Under the pieces are notes generated by a model. It did no database searches. It saw only the letters and a program-made list of their open reading frames with translations, and was not told the DNA's origin. This document shows, one piece after another, positions 45,557 through 55,179 of a stretch of 64,000 nt of DNA (position 1 is the stretch's first letter; every line of letters starts with the position of its first letter). The stretch comes from Desulfovibrio sp. OH1186_COT-070. Its GTDB lineage: Bacteria; Desulfobacterota; Desulfovibrionia; Desulfovibrionales; Desulfovibrionaceae. The stretch is from positions 1 through 64,000 of the forward strand of contig NZ_RQYH01000011.1 of NCBI RefSeq assembly GCF_003860215.1. Direction: 5' to 3'. The translations under genes and the position numbers were made by a program.

Positions 45557-46384
45557 TCACGACTCCAGTGCGAAAAAACGCCGGGCATTGTCCCCGCAGG
45601 CGCGCCACAGGCTTTCCACGTCTTCCCCGCGGGCCAGGGCCACCTCTCGCGCGGTAAAGACCGTCAAGGCCGGTTCATTGCGCCTGCCGCGCCACGGCAA
45701 GGGCGCGAGATAGGGGGCATCTGTTTCCAGCAGCAAGCGGTCGGCGGGCACAAGGGCCACAGCCTCGCGCAGGGCCTCATTGGCCTTGTATGTCACAGGC
45801 CCCGGAACAGAAATGTGCCAGCCGTTGCGCACAATGCGCCGGGCCAGTTCCGGCCCCTTGCCGAAGCAGTGCCAGAGCAGCGGGTAGCCCACAAAACCCT
45901 GCGCTTCCAGCACCATGAGGGTTTCCTCTTCCGCCTCACGGCAGTGGATGACCACAGGGCGCTCCACGGCACGCGCCAGGGCCAGTTGCTCGCGCAGAAC
46001 CTCGTACTGGACTTCTCTGGGGCAGTCCTTCCAGTAAAAATCAAGACCGATCTCGCCCACGGCACGGAGGCGGGGCTCTGCGGCAAAGGCATCGCGCATG
46101 GCCGCCAGATGCGCCGGAGTGTACGTCTGCCCGTGACAGGGATGGATGCCCAGCAGAAAAAACACTTCGGGGTGGGCATCAAAAAGACCGCGCCGGGCTT
46201 CAAAATCCTCCGGCCCGAGAAAAACATTGCCTATTTGGGCAATACCCGCCATCTTTGCCCTGGCCAGCACCTCCGCGCGGTCCCCGTCAAACTCCCCGCC
46301 GTCAAGATGCGCATGGCTGTCCACACCGCACAGAGGCAGGGCATGGTCCAGCGGGTCTTCCCGAAAAACTTTTTTTGCCGCCAT
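45557..46384 (-). CDS. tatD: TatD family metal-dependent hydrolase / DNase
   Basis: A 275-aa TIM-barrel amidohydrolase. Metal ligands are seen in [13 protein letters not shown] (HxH), GEIGLDFYW (Glu), [11 protein letters not shown] (His) and [11 protein letters not shown] (Asp). TatD enzymes act as 3'-5' exonucleases in DNA repair and RNA quality control. The frame extends upstream to 46564, but that part is Cys/Arg-rich and overlaps the next promoter. ATG 46384, with TTTGAGG upstream, fits the family length. It lies just upstream of gcvT and may be read into that operon. Confidence 0.92.
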   Translation of the reverse strand: MAAKKVFREDPLDHALPLCGVDSHAHLDGGEFDGDRAEVLARAKMAGIAQIGNVFLGPEDFEARRGLFDAHPEVFFLLGIHPCHGQTYTPAHLAAMRDAFAAEPRLRAVGEIGLDFYWKDCPREVQYEVLREQLALARAVERPVVIHCREAEEETLMVLEAQGFVGYPLLWHCFGKGPELARRIVRNGWHISVPGPVTYKANEALREAVALVPADRLLLETDAPYLAPLPWRGRRNEPALTVFTAREVALARGEDVESLWRACGDNARRFFALES

Positions 46385-46504
46385 CACAACCTCAAAGCTC
46401 TTTTCGTCCGCATGCCGCCGCATCCCTTGCCGGTATTTTTTCGTGCAAAAGAGGTTTCCCCGCCCGGAGTCCGGGGAGCAGAAACGGCAAAGCTTTCCGC
46501 TCCA

Positions 46505-46533
46505 TTGCCATTCCCGCACAGGCAGGCTATACT
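46505..46533 (+). promoter_or_regulatory. Sigma-70 promoter of the UXS-Ehr operon
   Basis: TTGCCA (46505-46510) and TATACT (46528-46533) are 17 bp apart, each with five of six consensus bases. The start would be near 46540, with a leader of about 120 nt before ATG 46660. A second TATACT lies at 46582 without a good -35. Confidence 0.6.
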
Positions 46534-46659
46534 CCCCAATGGTCACAAGGGTGTGAAAAACCACAAGCGGCCCGAAGAATATATACTATCCCGGCGCGAA
46601 ACGCGAGTGCCTGCTTTTTCGTTGTCCGGTCTTTCCTTTCAAGCCTTGCGGAGGGGAAA

Positions 46660-47625
46660 ATGCATCTGCGTAAGCGCGTTATGGTCACCGGAGGTTCCGG
46701 TTTTCTGGGTTCGCACCTGTGCGGGAAGCTGCTCGAACAGGGGCATGAGGTGCTCTGTGTGGACAATTTCTTTTCCAGCGCCCGCGCCAATGTGGAAGAA
46801 TTCATGGACAACCGGCGCTTTGAGCTTGTCCGCCATGACGTGACCTTTCCCCTCTATGTGGAAGTGGACGAAATATACAATCTGGCCTGCCCCGCCTCGC
46901 CCGTCCACTACCAGCACGATCCGGTGCAGACCATCAAGACCTGCGTGCACGGGGCCATCAACATGCTGGGCTTGGCCAAGCGCCTTGGGGCTCGGATCTT
47001 TCAGGCGTCCACCAGCGAGGTGTACGGCGACCCCGAAGTGCACCCGCAGACCGAAGACTATTGGGGACATGTGAACCCCAACGGGATACGCTCCTGTTAC
47101 GATGAGGGAAAACGCTGTGCCGAGGCCCTTTTTTTTGCCTACCGGCGGCAGGGCGGCCTCCCCATCAAGGTAGGGCGTATCTTCAATACCTACGGCCCCA
47201 AAATGCACCCCAACGATGGACGCGTGGTTTCCAACTTCATCGTCCAGGCGCTGACAAACCAACCCATTACCATTTATGGCGACGGCAGCCAGACCCGCTC
47301 TTTCTGCTATGTGGACGACCTTGTGGAATGCATGCTCCTTCTCATGGCCTCGCCTGCGGATTTTACCGGCCCCATGAACATGGGCAATCCGGACGAATTT
47401 ACCATCAGGGAACTGGCCGAAACCGTTGTGGGCATGACCGGCAGCCGATCTGTCATCAGCTACAAGCCTCTGCCCGGCGACGACCCCAAACAACGCCGCC
47501 CCGACATTGCCCTCGCCCGGGAAAAACTGGGCTGGGAGCCCAAAGTACCTCTGGCAGAAGGCCTGAAAAAAACCGTGGCCTATTTTGACGCGCTGCTTGC
47601 CAACGCGCAGCTTCCGACATCATGA
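46660..47625 (+). CDS. UDP-glucuronate decarboxylase (UDP-xylose synthase)-type SDR
   Basis: A 321-aa extended SDR. It shows the NAD loop [11 protein letters not shown], the UXS-type [33 protein letters not shown], the catalytic Tyr147-x3-Lys151 (CYDEGKR) and [20 protein letters not shown]. These are highly characteristic of UXS, which makes UDP-xylose from UDP-glucuronate. ATG 46660 has GGAGGGG upstream. The stop codon overlaps the start of the hydrogenase-like operon (ATGA at 47622), so it is translationally coupled to a membrane bioenergetic complex, an unexpected partner. Confidence 0.92.
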   Translation: MHLRKRVMVTGGSGFLGSHLCGKLLEQGHEVLCVDNFFSSARANVEEFMDNRRFELVRHDVTFPLYVEVDEIYNLACPASPVHYQHDPVQTIKTCVHGAINMLGLAKRLGARIFQASTSEVYGDPEVHPQTEDYWGHVNPNGIRSCYDEGKRCAEALFFAYRRQGGLPIKVGRIFNTYGPKMHPNDGRVVSNFIVQALTNQPITIYGDGSQTRSFCYVDDLVECMLLLMASPADFTGPMNMGNPDEFTIRELAETVVGMTGSRSVISYKPLPGDDPKQRRPDIALAREKLGWEPKVPLAEGLKKTVAYFDALLANAQLPTS

Positions 47626-49664
47626 CCGCCCTTGCACTGACTCTCTGCCTTTTTGCTGCGGCAGCAGCGGCCACCGCCCTGACGGCCGTGCGTGCTCCCT
47701 CGGCAAAAACCGCGCGCGCAGCCAACCTTGCCGGGTGCGCGGGCGGTGCTCTGGGCTGCGTTGCCGGTTTGTACGCGGCTCTTTCCGGCTCGTGGGAGCA
47801 CACAGCGTCCCTGAGCCTGCCCTGGGGCTTGCCTGTGGGTGCATGCACCCTGGGGCTGGACCCCTTGAGCCGCCTCTTTCTGCTGCCTGTTTTCGGCTTG
47901 GGGCTGGCCTGTACGCTCTCCGGCTGGCACAGCCTGCGCCATGAGGATCCACAGCGCCACAATCTGGGCGCACACTGGTTTTTCTTTCTGCTGCTCCTGC
48001 TGGGGCTGACACTGGTCATCACGGCACGCGATGCCATTTTTTTTCTGCTTTCCTGGGAGCTCATGTCCCTTGCCCCGTTTTTTCTCATTGCCTTCAACGA
48101 CAGGGACAGAAAAGCGCGCGATGCCTCCTGGGTATATCTGGTGGCAGCACACTTGGGGGCGGTGGCGCTCATGGCCCTTTTCGTGCTGTTATGGCAGAGT
48201 TCCGGCGTCACCTCTCTGGACGCCCCCCACGAGGCAACCGCTCTGCGGGAGGCACTGCTCCACCCCGGCGTAAGCACCACGCTTTTTGTGCTTGCCCTGC
48301 TGGGTTTCGGCGCAAAAGCCGGCATTGCTCCCCTGCACGTCTGGCTGCCTGAGGCCCATCCCGCAGCGCCCAGCCATGTTTCCGCCCTGCTTTCCGGTGC
48401 CATGATCAATGCCGGACTGTACGGCCTTTTGCGCTGCCTGGGACTGCTGACATCCTTCGGGCAGCCGCCCGAATGGTGGGGATGGGTTCTGGTGGCACTG
48501 GGGATTGTCACTGCCCTCATGGGCATTCTCAAGGCCATGGCCCAGAGCAATCTCAAGCGTCTGCTTGCCTATTCCAGCGTGGAAAACATGGGGCTCATGT
48601 TCATGGGCGCAGGGGCCGGGCTTGTGGGCCAGGCCTGCGGCAATGCCTGGATCGCGCTTCTGGGCTTTGCCGGAATGCTGATGCACATGCTCAACCACTC
48701 CGCTTTCAAGGGACTGCTTTTCTTGTGCGCCGGAGAAATTCTTCACGCCACCGGCACAGTACGCATGGAGCAACTGGGCGGGCTGCAAAAACGCCTGCCG
48801 CTGCTGGGGGCCGCTTTTTTCCTGGGCGCGGCGTCCATCGCCTGCCTGCCGCCGTTCAACGGCTTCTCCGGTGAACTGGTGTTGGCTCTGGCCCTGCTGA
48901 ACGGCCCGGATCTCATCGGGATAGAACGGCAGGCGGGCCTGCTTCTCTCCCTTGCCTGTCTTGCCCTTGTCAGCGGTCTGGCGGCGACCCTCTATGCCAA
49001 GGCGTATGGCATCAGCTTTCTGGGAGAAGCCCGTACAGGCTTTGCCGCCAATGCCCGCCCCCTGTCATGGCAGGTTCTCTGGCCGCTCGCTCTCCCTGTG
49101 GGGGCCTGTATTGTGGGCGCGCTGGGCGCTCCCTGGCTTTTCACCCTGACGGCGGACACCGCGCAGGGCATTCTGCGCCTTCCGGAAAGCCTGACACCCG
49201 ACATTCTTGCCAGCCGCTCCCGTATTGAGGACAGCCTGCGTGCCGTTGTGATTGTGGGAATGGCGGGACTCACGCTCACGGTGGGGCTGACCTGTTTGCG
49301 CGCAAGGCTGCTGCGGCAGCGGCCACCCGCGCGTGCAACAACGTGGGGCTGCGGCTATCAGGAAAGCTCCCCCCGTGTTCAGTATACCGATGCCGCCTTT
49401 TCCGAACCGCTGGCCAAGATCTTTGCTCCGGTCATGGGCCTCAGAACGCAGTTGCGCCTGGACGAAAAGCTTTTTCCCAAGCCGGGTCTGCTGGTCGTGA
49501 CCGCACCTGACCGCCTGCGCACCGGCCTGTTTGCCCCGCTGTTCGAAAGCGTGGAAAACATCTGCAATGCCTGCAAAATCATCCAGCACGGCAAAATCCA
49601 TATCTATATTCTCTATATTCTGGCGACCCTCGTGGGGCTGCTGGTATGGGGCCTGCATACATGA
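47622..49664 (+). CDS. Hydrogenase-4/complex I-like antiporter subunit (HyfB type)
   Basis: A 680-aa polytopic membrane protein of the Mrp/NuoL-type proton-pumping family. It has about 15 TMs and the conserved charged residues of the channel: Glu in [13 protein letters not shown] (TM5) and Lys in [20 protein letters not shown] (TM7), with [20 protein letters not shown] and [11 protein letters not shown]. The C-terminal extension [20 protein letters not shown] is typical of HyfB/HycC. Coupled by ATGA to both the upstream UXS gene and the downstream HyfC-like gene. In this complex it would move H+ or Na+. Confidence 0.9.
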   Translation: MTALALTLCLFAAAAAATALTAVRAPSAKTARAANLAGCAGGALGCVAGLYAALSGSWEHTASLSLPWGLPVGACTLGLDPLSRLFLLPVFGLGLACTLSGWHSLRHEDPQRHNLGAHWFFFLLLLLGLTLVITARDAIFFLLSWELMSLAPFFLIAFNDRDRKARDASWVYLVAAHLGAVALMALFVLLWQSSGVTSLDAPHEATALREALLHPGVSTTLFVLALLGFGAKAGIAPLHVWLPEAHPAAPSHVSALLSGAMINAGLYGLLRCLGLLTSFGQPPEWWGWVLVALGIVTALMGILKAMAQSNLKRLLAYSSVENMGLMFMGAGAGLVGQACGNAWIALLGFAGMLMHMLNHSAFKGLLFLCAGEILHATGTVRMEQLGGLQKRLPLLGAAFFLGAASIACLPPFNGFSGELVLALALLNGPDLIGIERQAGLLLSLACLALVSGLAATLYAKAYGISFLGEARTGFAANARPLSWQVLWPLALPVGACIVGALGAPWLFTLTADTAQGILRLPESLTPDILASRSRIEDSLRAVVIVGMAGLTLTVGLTCLRARLLRQRPPARATTWGCGYQESSPRVQYTDAAFSEPLAKIFAPVMGLRTQLRLDEKLFPKPGLLVVTAPDRLRTGLFAPLFESVENICNACKIIQHGKIHIYILYILATLVGLLVWGLHT

Positions 49665-50602
49665 ACGGGGAAACGGCATTGTATCTCGCGCATCTGGCGC
49701 TGGCCCTGCTGCTGGCCCCTCTGCTGCCCGGCATCATCAACCGCGTCAAGGCAATCTTTGCCGGGCGGCGCGGCAGGCCGCTGCTGCAAACCTACCACGA
49801 CCTTGCCAAACTGCTGCGCAAGGGAGAGGTCATCAGCCAGACCACCACCTGGGTCTTTACCACAGGGCCGTGCGTCTCTCTGGCTGCGGCTGCCTGCGCC
49901 CTGGCCCTGCTGCCTCTGGGCGGTACGGCATCTCCCCTTGCCTTTGCCGGAGATTTCATGCTCGCGGCCTGCCTCCTGGGCGTGGGGCGCTTTGCCATTG
50001 TGCTGGCGGCGCTGGATACGGGATCAGCCTTTGAGGGCATGGGGGCAAGCCGTGAAGCAAGCCTGTCCGCCCTTGCGGAACCGGCGCTTTTTCTGGGCAT
50101 CATGGTGCTCGCCACCACAAGCATGGCGCTCGGCGGCACTTCTGAAAACGCCTTTTCGCTCTCGGCACTGCTTTCGGGGCAGATTGCCGAAGCCTGGATG
50201 ACGGGCAGGGGTGAACTGCTTCTGCTGCCGATGATCTTTTTTCTCCTCCTGCTGGTGGAAAATTGCCGCATCCCCGTTGACGACCCCAATACCCACCTGG
50301 AATTGACCATGATCCATGAAGTCATGGTTCTGGATCACTCCGGACCGAGCCTTGCGCTGATCCTCTACGGCGCGGCGCTCAAGCTGTGGTTTTTTTCCGC
50401 TCTGGTGGCGGGCTTGGTCACACCGGATCTGCCCGCATGGCAGAAAGTCGGGGCACACCTCGCCCTTGTTCTGCTGCTGGCCGTGGCGACAGGCATTGTG
50501 GAGTCGGTCATGGCCCGCCTGCGCATGGAGCGCGTCCCCCTTCTTCTGGGCGGCGCGGCGGCCATGTCCGGTCTGGCTCTGCTGCTCTCCCTGATGCGAT
50601 AG
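49661..50602 (+). CDS. NuoH/HyfC-like membrane subunit
   Basis: A 313-aa membrane protein of the NuoH/HycD/HyfC family that links the peripheral arm to the ion-pumping arm. The conserved acidic loop is present (VENCRIPVDDPNTHLELTMI followed by HEVMVLDHSGPS), together with RGRPLLQTYHDLAKLLRKGE near the N-terminus. Start ATG 49661 overlaps the stop of the previous gene (ATGA). Confidence 0.92.
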   Translation: MNGETALYLAHLALALLLAPLLPGIINRVKAIFAGRRGRPLLQTYHDLAKLLRKGEVISQTTTWVFTTGPCVSLAAAACALALLPLGGTASPLAFAGDFMLAACLLGVGRFAIVLAALDTGSAFEGMGASREASLSALAEPALFLGIMVLATTSMALGGTSENAFSLSALLSGQIAEAWMTGRGELLLLPMIFFLLLLVENCRIPVDDPNTHLELTMIHEVMVLDHSGPSLALILYGAALKLWFFSALVAGLVTPDLPAWQKVGAHLALVLLLAVATGIVESVMARLRMERVPLLLGGAAAMSGLALLLSLMR

Positions 50603-50614
50603 CCGAGGTAAGGC

Positions 50615-51235
50615 ATGCTGCTCCAATCCTGTCTTTTCCTGTTCATGCTGAGCAACTTCCTGCTGCTGGGGGCACCCCGCAGCGCAGGCCTTATCCGGCT
50701 GACAGCCCTGCAGGGAGTGCTGTTGGCAGCACTGCTCGCAGCCATGCAGCAGCACGCTCTTCTGGCAGGAGCAGTGCTGCTCATCAAGGGGCTGTTGTTG
50801 CCGGGCATGCTCCGGCGCACACAGAAAAAGCTGGATTCCGGCCAGAAGGGCTGCCCGCCCCGCAGGCTCGGTGCCGGAATGCTGGCAGGCATGGTGGGAC
50901 TCACCTTTTCCATATGGTTCGACGCAAAGCTGCTCATGCCACCGGGCCTGTTTCCGCCGCTGCTTTTGATCACGGGGCTGACCACCCTTTTCTGCGGGCT
51001 CATCCTGATCGTGGGGCGTATTACGGCCATCAGCCAGGTTATCGGATATCTTGTGGCGGAAAACGGCATTTTTCTGCTCGGATCACCGCTGATGACCAAC
51101 AATGCCGTATGGTTTGAACTGGCACTGCTGCTGGATGTCTTTGTGGCGGTTTTTGTCATGATGATCGCCGTAAGGCATATCAGGGACTCTTTCTCATCCA
51201 TTGACGTGATCCGTTTTCATGACCTCAGGGACTGA
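50615..51235 (+). CDS. HyfE-like (NuoK-related) membrane subunit
   Basis: A 206-aa protein with about six TMs. The centre resembles HyfE/NuoK (ITAISQVIGYLVAENGIFLL), and the C-terminus DSFSSIDVIRFHDLRD is cytoplasmic. ATG 50615 has GAGGTAAGG upstream. Located between the HyfC and HyfF homologues in the standard hyf order, with no HyfD gene between. Confidence 0.85.
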   Translation: MLLQSCLFLFMLSNFLLLGAPRSAGLIRLTALQGVLLAALLAAMQQHALLAGAVLLIKGLLLPGMLRRTQKKLDSGQKGCPPRRLGAGMLAGMVGLTFSIWFDAKLLMPPGLFPPLLLITGLTTLFCGLILIVGRITAISQVIGYLVAENGIFLLGSPLMTNNAVWFELALLLDVFVAVFVMMIAVRHIRDSFSSIDVIRFHDLRD

Positions 51236-51295
51236 CAAAACGCGCATGCTGCACACGCGGGGCGCAATGCTCTGCGCCGCACAGGACTTTTGCCC

Positions 51296-52801
51296 ATGCT
51301 GATTCTTCTTTTGCTCCTGCCCTTCTGCTCCGGCTGCCTCATGCTCGCGGGAGGCCGCCCGGCGGCATGCCGCACGGCCCTGCTGCTTACTGCTCTGGCC
51401 CATACGGCGTTGGCTGCTCTGGTTGCCGTGCGCGTGGGGCGTGGGGAAACACCCAGCGCGTGGGGCGGCCTACTGGCACCCGATGCCTTGGGAACCCTCT
51501 TTTTGATGCTGTCCAGCGTGCTGTTTCTGGCAAGCTCTTTCTATGCCCTTTCCTACCTGCGCGCCGAGGCTGCCCAGACCGAGCGTACCGATATCAACAG
51601 CAACGGCCGCTTTACCAATGCTCCGGAACGACGCTTTACCGCCTGCCTTTGCTTTTTTCTTGCGGCCATGAGTCTGGTGACCACCACCCCCCACATGGGA
51701 GCGCAGTGGGTGGGCATTGAAATGACCACTCTTTCCACCGCTCCGCTCATCTATTTTCACCGCCATCGGCAATCTCTGGAAGCCACCTGGAAGTACCTCA
51801 TCATCTGTTCCGTGGGCATTGCTCTGGCTCTTTTGGGCAATATCCTGCTGAGCATTGCCTACCATGCGCCCAGCATTGCCAACGCCGGACAGGAGAGCAT
51901 GGATCAGGTGAACTGGTTTGTGCGCCATGCTCTGGCCGCCGAACCCACATGGCTCAAGGCTGCCTTTGTTTTTCTGCTGGTAGGCTACGGAACAAAAATG
52001 GGCCTCGCGCCTCTGCACAACTGGCTGCCCGATGCGCACAGCCAAGCTCCCTCGCTGGTTTCCGCCCTGCTTTCGGGCGCACTGCTCAACTGCGCCATGC
52101 TGGGCATTCTGCGCGGACACCAGATCATGCAGGCTGCGAACCTTGGCGACACTTCCGCAAGCATGCTGGTTTTCTTCGGTATGTTCTCCATCGTGACCGC
52201 CGCTGTTTTCATTGTGGGGCAGGGACACTACAAGCGTCTGCTGGCCTATTCCAGCGTGGAGCACATGGGAATCATCGCTCTCGGCATCGGCACGGGCGGC
52301 TTGGCTGCCTCCGGCGCGCTGCTCCATGCTGTCTGCCACTCCCTGACCAAGTGCATGCTTTTTCTTCTCTCCGGCAACATTCTGGCCCGCTACCACACCT
52401 ACTCCAGCTATGACATCCGCGGGATGCACCGGACCATGCCCGTCACCAGCGCCCTGTGGACAGCCGGTTTTCTGGCTGCGGCAGGATCGCCGCCGTTCGG
52501 CCTTTTTGTCAGCGAAATGCTTGTGTTCCGGGGCATGCTGGATGCCGGCAGCCTCTGGCTGGCCGCAGGTTATCTGACGGCTCTGGCAATCATTTTCATC
52601 GGCCTTTCCGTAACCATGCTGCGCATGACACGGGGCGACAGCCCCCCCCACATGCCGCAGATGCGCCATGAGCCTCTCCTGAGCGTTGTGCCCCCGCTGG
52701 TGCTGGGGGGCGGTGTTCTTTTGCTCGGCCTCTGGATTCCCGACTGGCTGTGGGATTTTCTTGCGCGAGCCGCTGAACTGACCGGAAGGCAGGGCGGATA
52801 G
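51296..52801 (+). CDS. Antiporter-like subunit (HyfF type)
   Basis: A 501-aa second Mrp/NuoN-type antiporter-like subunit. The key residues are in QWVGIEMTTLSTAPLIYFHR (Glu) and VGYGTKMGLAPLHNWLPDAH (Lys), followed by SQAPSLVSALLSG and [17 protein letters not shown]. It starts at ATG 51296, with a TTG at 51290 better placed for AGGA; both give nearly the same protein. The complex thus has two pump-like subunits, HyfB and HyfF types. Confidence 0.9.
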   Translation: MLILLLLLPFCSGCLMLAGGRPAACRTALLLTALAHTALAALVAVRVGRGETPSAWGGLLAPDALGTLFLMLSSVLFLASSFYALSYLRAEAAQTERTDINSNGRFTNAPERRFTACLCFFLAAMSLVTTTPHMGAQWVGIEMTTLSTAPLIYFHRHRQSLEATWKYLIICSVGIALALLGNILLSIAYHAPSIANAGQESMDQVNWFVRHALAAEPTWLKAAFVFLLVGYGTKMGLAPLHNWLPDAHSQAPSLVSALLSGALLNCAMLGILRGHQIMQAANLGDTSASMLVFFGMFSIVTAAVFIVGQGHYKRLLAYSSVEHMGIIALGIGTGGLAASGALLHAVCHSLTKCMLFLLSGNILARYHTYSSYDIRGMHRTMPVTSALWTAGFLAAAGSPPFGLFVSEMLVFRGMLDAGSLWLAAGYLTALAIIFIGLSVTMLRMTRGDSPPHMPQMRHEPLLSVVPPLVLGGGVLLLGLWIPDWLWDFLARAAELTGRQGG

Positions 52802-52864
52802 CTCCGGGCAGGCAACAAGGCACATTTGTGATTCCGAGCGCCCGGATTCTTTCAGGAGACACGC

Positions 52865-54358
52865 ATGATGTTTGACTACCGCCACAGCGCCCCTCTGCAC
52901 GAGCTGCCTGTTTTGTCCGCAACGGAATTGTGCGGGCATCTGCACACGGCACTTGCCGACGGGTGGCGGCTGCTGGGCCTTTTCGGCCTGCAGGAAGCAT
53001 CGGGCGTGGTCTTGTGCTGCGTGCTGTGCCACGACCCTTCACGCCGTCTTCAGGCCATGCGCACCCCGTGTCTGGAAAGTTTTCCGTCCATGACCCCTTC
53101 CTGCCCCCAAGCCCATTATTTTGAAAGGGAAATCCACGAACAATGGGGGCTGGAACCGCAAGGACATCCCTGGCTGAAAAACGTGCGCCGCATTCCCGAT
53201 GCCCCCGTGACACCCCATGGCGACACCGCGAACGCTCCCACCTCCTACCCTTTCTATCGCGTGGAGGGTGGTCATGTGCACGAAGTGGCTGTAGGCCCCG
53301 TGCATGCCGGCGTCATTGAGCCGGGGCACTTTCGCTTTCAGTGCTACGGAGAAAATGTTCTCCATCTGGAGATCGCTCTGGGCTACCAGCACCGGGGCAT
53401 GGAACACATGTTCGTCCACGGCCCCGGGGAGCGCCGCCTGCCTCTGGCGGAATGCATTGCCGGCGATACCTCTGTGGGGCACGCTCTGGCCCACTGCGTT
53501 TTGCTGGAGCGATTGACAGAAACAAAAATTCCGCACCGCGCCCAGCTTGTGCGCCGCATCGGGCTGGAACTGGAACGGCTTGCCAACCATGTGGGCGATC
53601 TTGGCGCCATTGCTGGCGATACGGGATTTTTGCCTACTGCCTCGTGGAACGGGCGCATCCGCGGCGACTTTCTGAACATGACTGCATCCCTGTGCGGAAA
53701 CCGCTTCGGACGCGGCCTCGTGCGCCCCGGAGGCGTAGCGCACGATCTGTCGCCCGCCCAATGTGCGGATCTTCTGGCCAGGGCACACAGCGCGGGCCGC
53801 GATGCTCTGGGGTCCGCCGAGGTGCTGTTGCATTCCCCCAGCGCCTGCGAGCGCCTGACCGGAGTGGGCGTACTCAGCAAGGAATACGCCCTGCAGTTGG
53901 GTGTTGTGGGCGTGGCCGCGCGCGCCTGCGGCCTGCCCCTGGACGCGCGCCAGCACGCCCCGCTTTCCGATCTTTCGGGCTGTGTGCCGCGCACGGAAAG
54001 CAGCGGCGACGTCATGGCCAGAACTCTGGTGCGCCGCCACGAACTGGAAGACAGCCTGCGCTTGCTGGAAGCGGATCTTTCCGCCTTGGCCGAACTGCCT
54101 GCAGACCCTGCCGCGACAGGAGATATCCGTGCGCTACCGCCAGACACGCTTGCCGTGGCGCAGGTGGAGGGCTGGCGGGGAGAAATCTGCCATATGGCGG
54201 TGACAGGCCCGGACGGCAGACTGGCGGCATACAAGATCGTCGATCCTTCCTTCCGCAACTGGCCGGGACTTGCCGTAGCCCTGCGGCACAATCAGATTTC
54301 GGACTTTCCACTCTGCAACAAAAGTTTCAATCTGTCGTACTGCGGACACGACCTGTGA
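52865..54358 (+). CDS. NuoCD/HyfG-like large subunit lacking the [NiFe] cysteines (Ehr type)
   Basis: A 497-aa fusion of a NuoC-like N-terminal domain (about 1-120; AHYFEREIHEQWGLEPQGHP) and a NuoD/HycE-like catalytic-fold domain (about 135-497; HFRFQCYGENVLHLEIALGY, QHRGMEHMF). Group-4 hydrogenases have CGxC in the first motif. Here the region reads LAECIAGDTSVGHA (194-207), with Ala199 and Thr202 where the cysteines belong. The C-terminal DPCxxC is replaced by CNKSFNLSYCGHDL (484-497). A [NiFe] centre therefore cannot be coordinated in the normal way. No C-terminal maturation peptide or hyp/hyc maturation genes are present. This is the pattern of Ehr complexes, whose reaction is unresolved. 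Confidence 0.88.
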   Translation: MMFDYRHSAPLHELPVLSATELCGHLHTALADGWRLLGLFGLQEASGVVLCCVLCHDPSRRLQAMRTPCLESFPSMTPSCPQAHYFEREIHEQWGLEPQGHPWLKNVRRIPDAPVTPHGDTANAPTSYPFYRVEGGHVHEVAVGPVHAGVIEPGHFRFQCYGENVLHLEIALGYQHRGMEHMFVHGPGERRLPLAECIAGDTSVGHALAHCVLLERLTETKIPHRAQLVRRIGLELERLANHVGDLGAIAGDTGFLPTASWNGRIRGDFLNMTASLCGNRFGRGLVRPGGVAHDLSPAQCADLLARAHSAGRDALGSAEVLLHSPSACERLTGVGVLSKEYALQLGVVGVAARACGLPLDARQHAPLSDLSGCVPRTESSGDVMARTLVRRHELEDSLRLLEADLSALAELPADPAATGDIRALPPDTLAVAQVEGWRGEICHMAVTGPDGRLAAYKIVDPSFRNWPGLAVALRHNQISDFPLCNKSFNLSYCGHDL

Positions 54359-54367
54359 GGCATTGCC

Positions 54368-55150
54368 ATGCTGCGCATCATCAAGGAACGGCTGCGCCAG
54401 AAATACCGTACTCAGGACTACCCCCGCCGCATGCCGGTTCTCCCGGCACGCTACCGGGGCCTCCCGCATATTGAGCGCGTCACCTGCGGCTCCTGCCGCG
54501 CCTGCCATACCGCATGCCCGACAGGCGCTCTCACGCCCGCTGACGGAATACAGGGCGGCCCGCCTGCGCTGGATATGGGGCTGTGCACTTTTTGCGGCGC
54601 CTGTCACGCGGCCTGCCCGCAAAAGGCCATTACGTTCACCGGGGAACACCGCATGGCGTCCTTTACGCGGGAAGGGTTGATCATCACGCCCGGTCTTTCC
54701 CCCGCGCCGCCTCCGGCCGCGCCGGAAAAATTCTCTCTTTTCCGCAAGTCCCTCAGGCTGCGTCAGGTCAGCGCGGGGGGATGCAATGCCTGCGAAGCCG
54801 ACTGCAATGTCCTCACCACCCTGGTTTTTGACTTGGGGCGCTTCGGCATAGATTTTGTAGCCTCGCCGCGCCATGCCGACGGTTTGCTGATTACCGGGCC
54901 GATTCCGGAAAACATGCGGCAGGCGCTTGTGGACACCCTCACCGCCACCCCCGAACCGCGCGTGGTCATTGCTGTTGGCGCGTGCGCCATTTCCGGCGGC
55001 CTGTTCCGGTCAAGCCCCCTGTGCCGCACGGGCGTGCAAAGCCTTTTTCCGGCAGACCTTTTTGTGCCGGGCTGCCCGCCCAACCCCTGGACCATTCTTG
55101 ATGCCCTGCTGTCACTGCAAGGCAGAAATCGGACAAGGGTGTCCGGATAA
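54368..55150 (+). CDS. Fused ferredoxin-NuoB-like small subunit (HyfH-HyfI fusion)
   Basis: A 260-aa fusion of two normally separate subunits. Residues 35-95 hold two [4Fe-4S] motifs, Cys40-43-46-50 (CGSCRACHTACP) and Cys73-76-79-83 (CTFCGACHAACP), like HycF/HyfH/NuoI. Residues 125-260 are a NuoB/HycG-like small subunit with proximal-cluster ligands Cys139, Cys142, Cys206 and Cys236 (GGCNAC; GACAISGG; PGCPPNP). The electron path would be ferredoxin domain to proximal cluster to the Ni-less large subunit. Last gene of the complex; the stop is 29 bp before the AT-rich DUF262 gene. Confidence 0.9.
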   Translation: MLRIIKERLRQKYRTQDYPRRMPVLPARYRGLPHIERVTCGSCRACHTACPTGALTPADGIQGGPPALDMGLCTFCGACHAACPQKAITFTGEHRMASFTREGLIITPGLSPAPPPAAPEKFSLFRKSLRLRQVSAGGCNACEADCNVLTTLVFDLGRFGIDFVASPRHADGLLITGPIPENMRQALVDTLTATPEPRVVIAVGACAISGGLFRSSPLCRTGVQSLFPADLFVPGCPPNPWTILDALLSLQGRNRTRVSG

Positions 55151-55179
55151 CATATGAAATTTTATGAAGGTGCATTGCC

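Noticed and set aside
52865-54358. Functional group-4 [NiFe] hydrogenase large subunit
   Set aside because: Both cysteine motifs that hold the NiFe centre are missing and there are no maturation genes.
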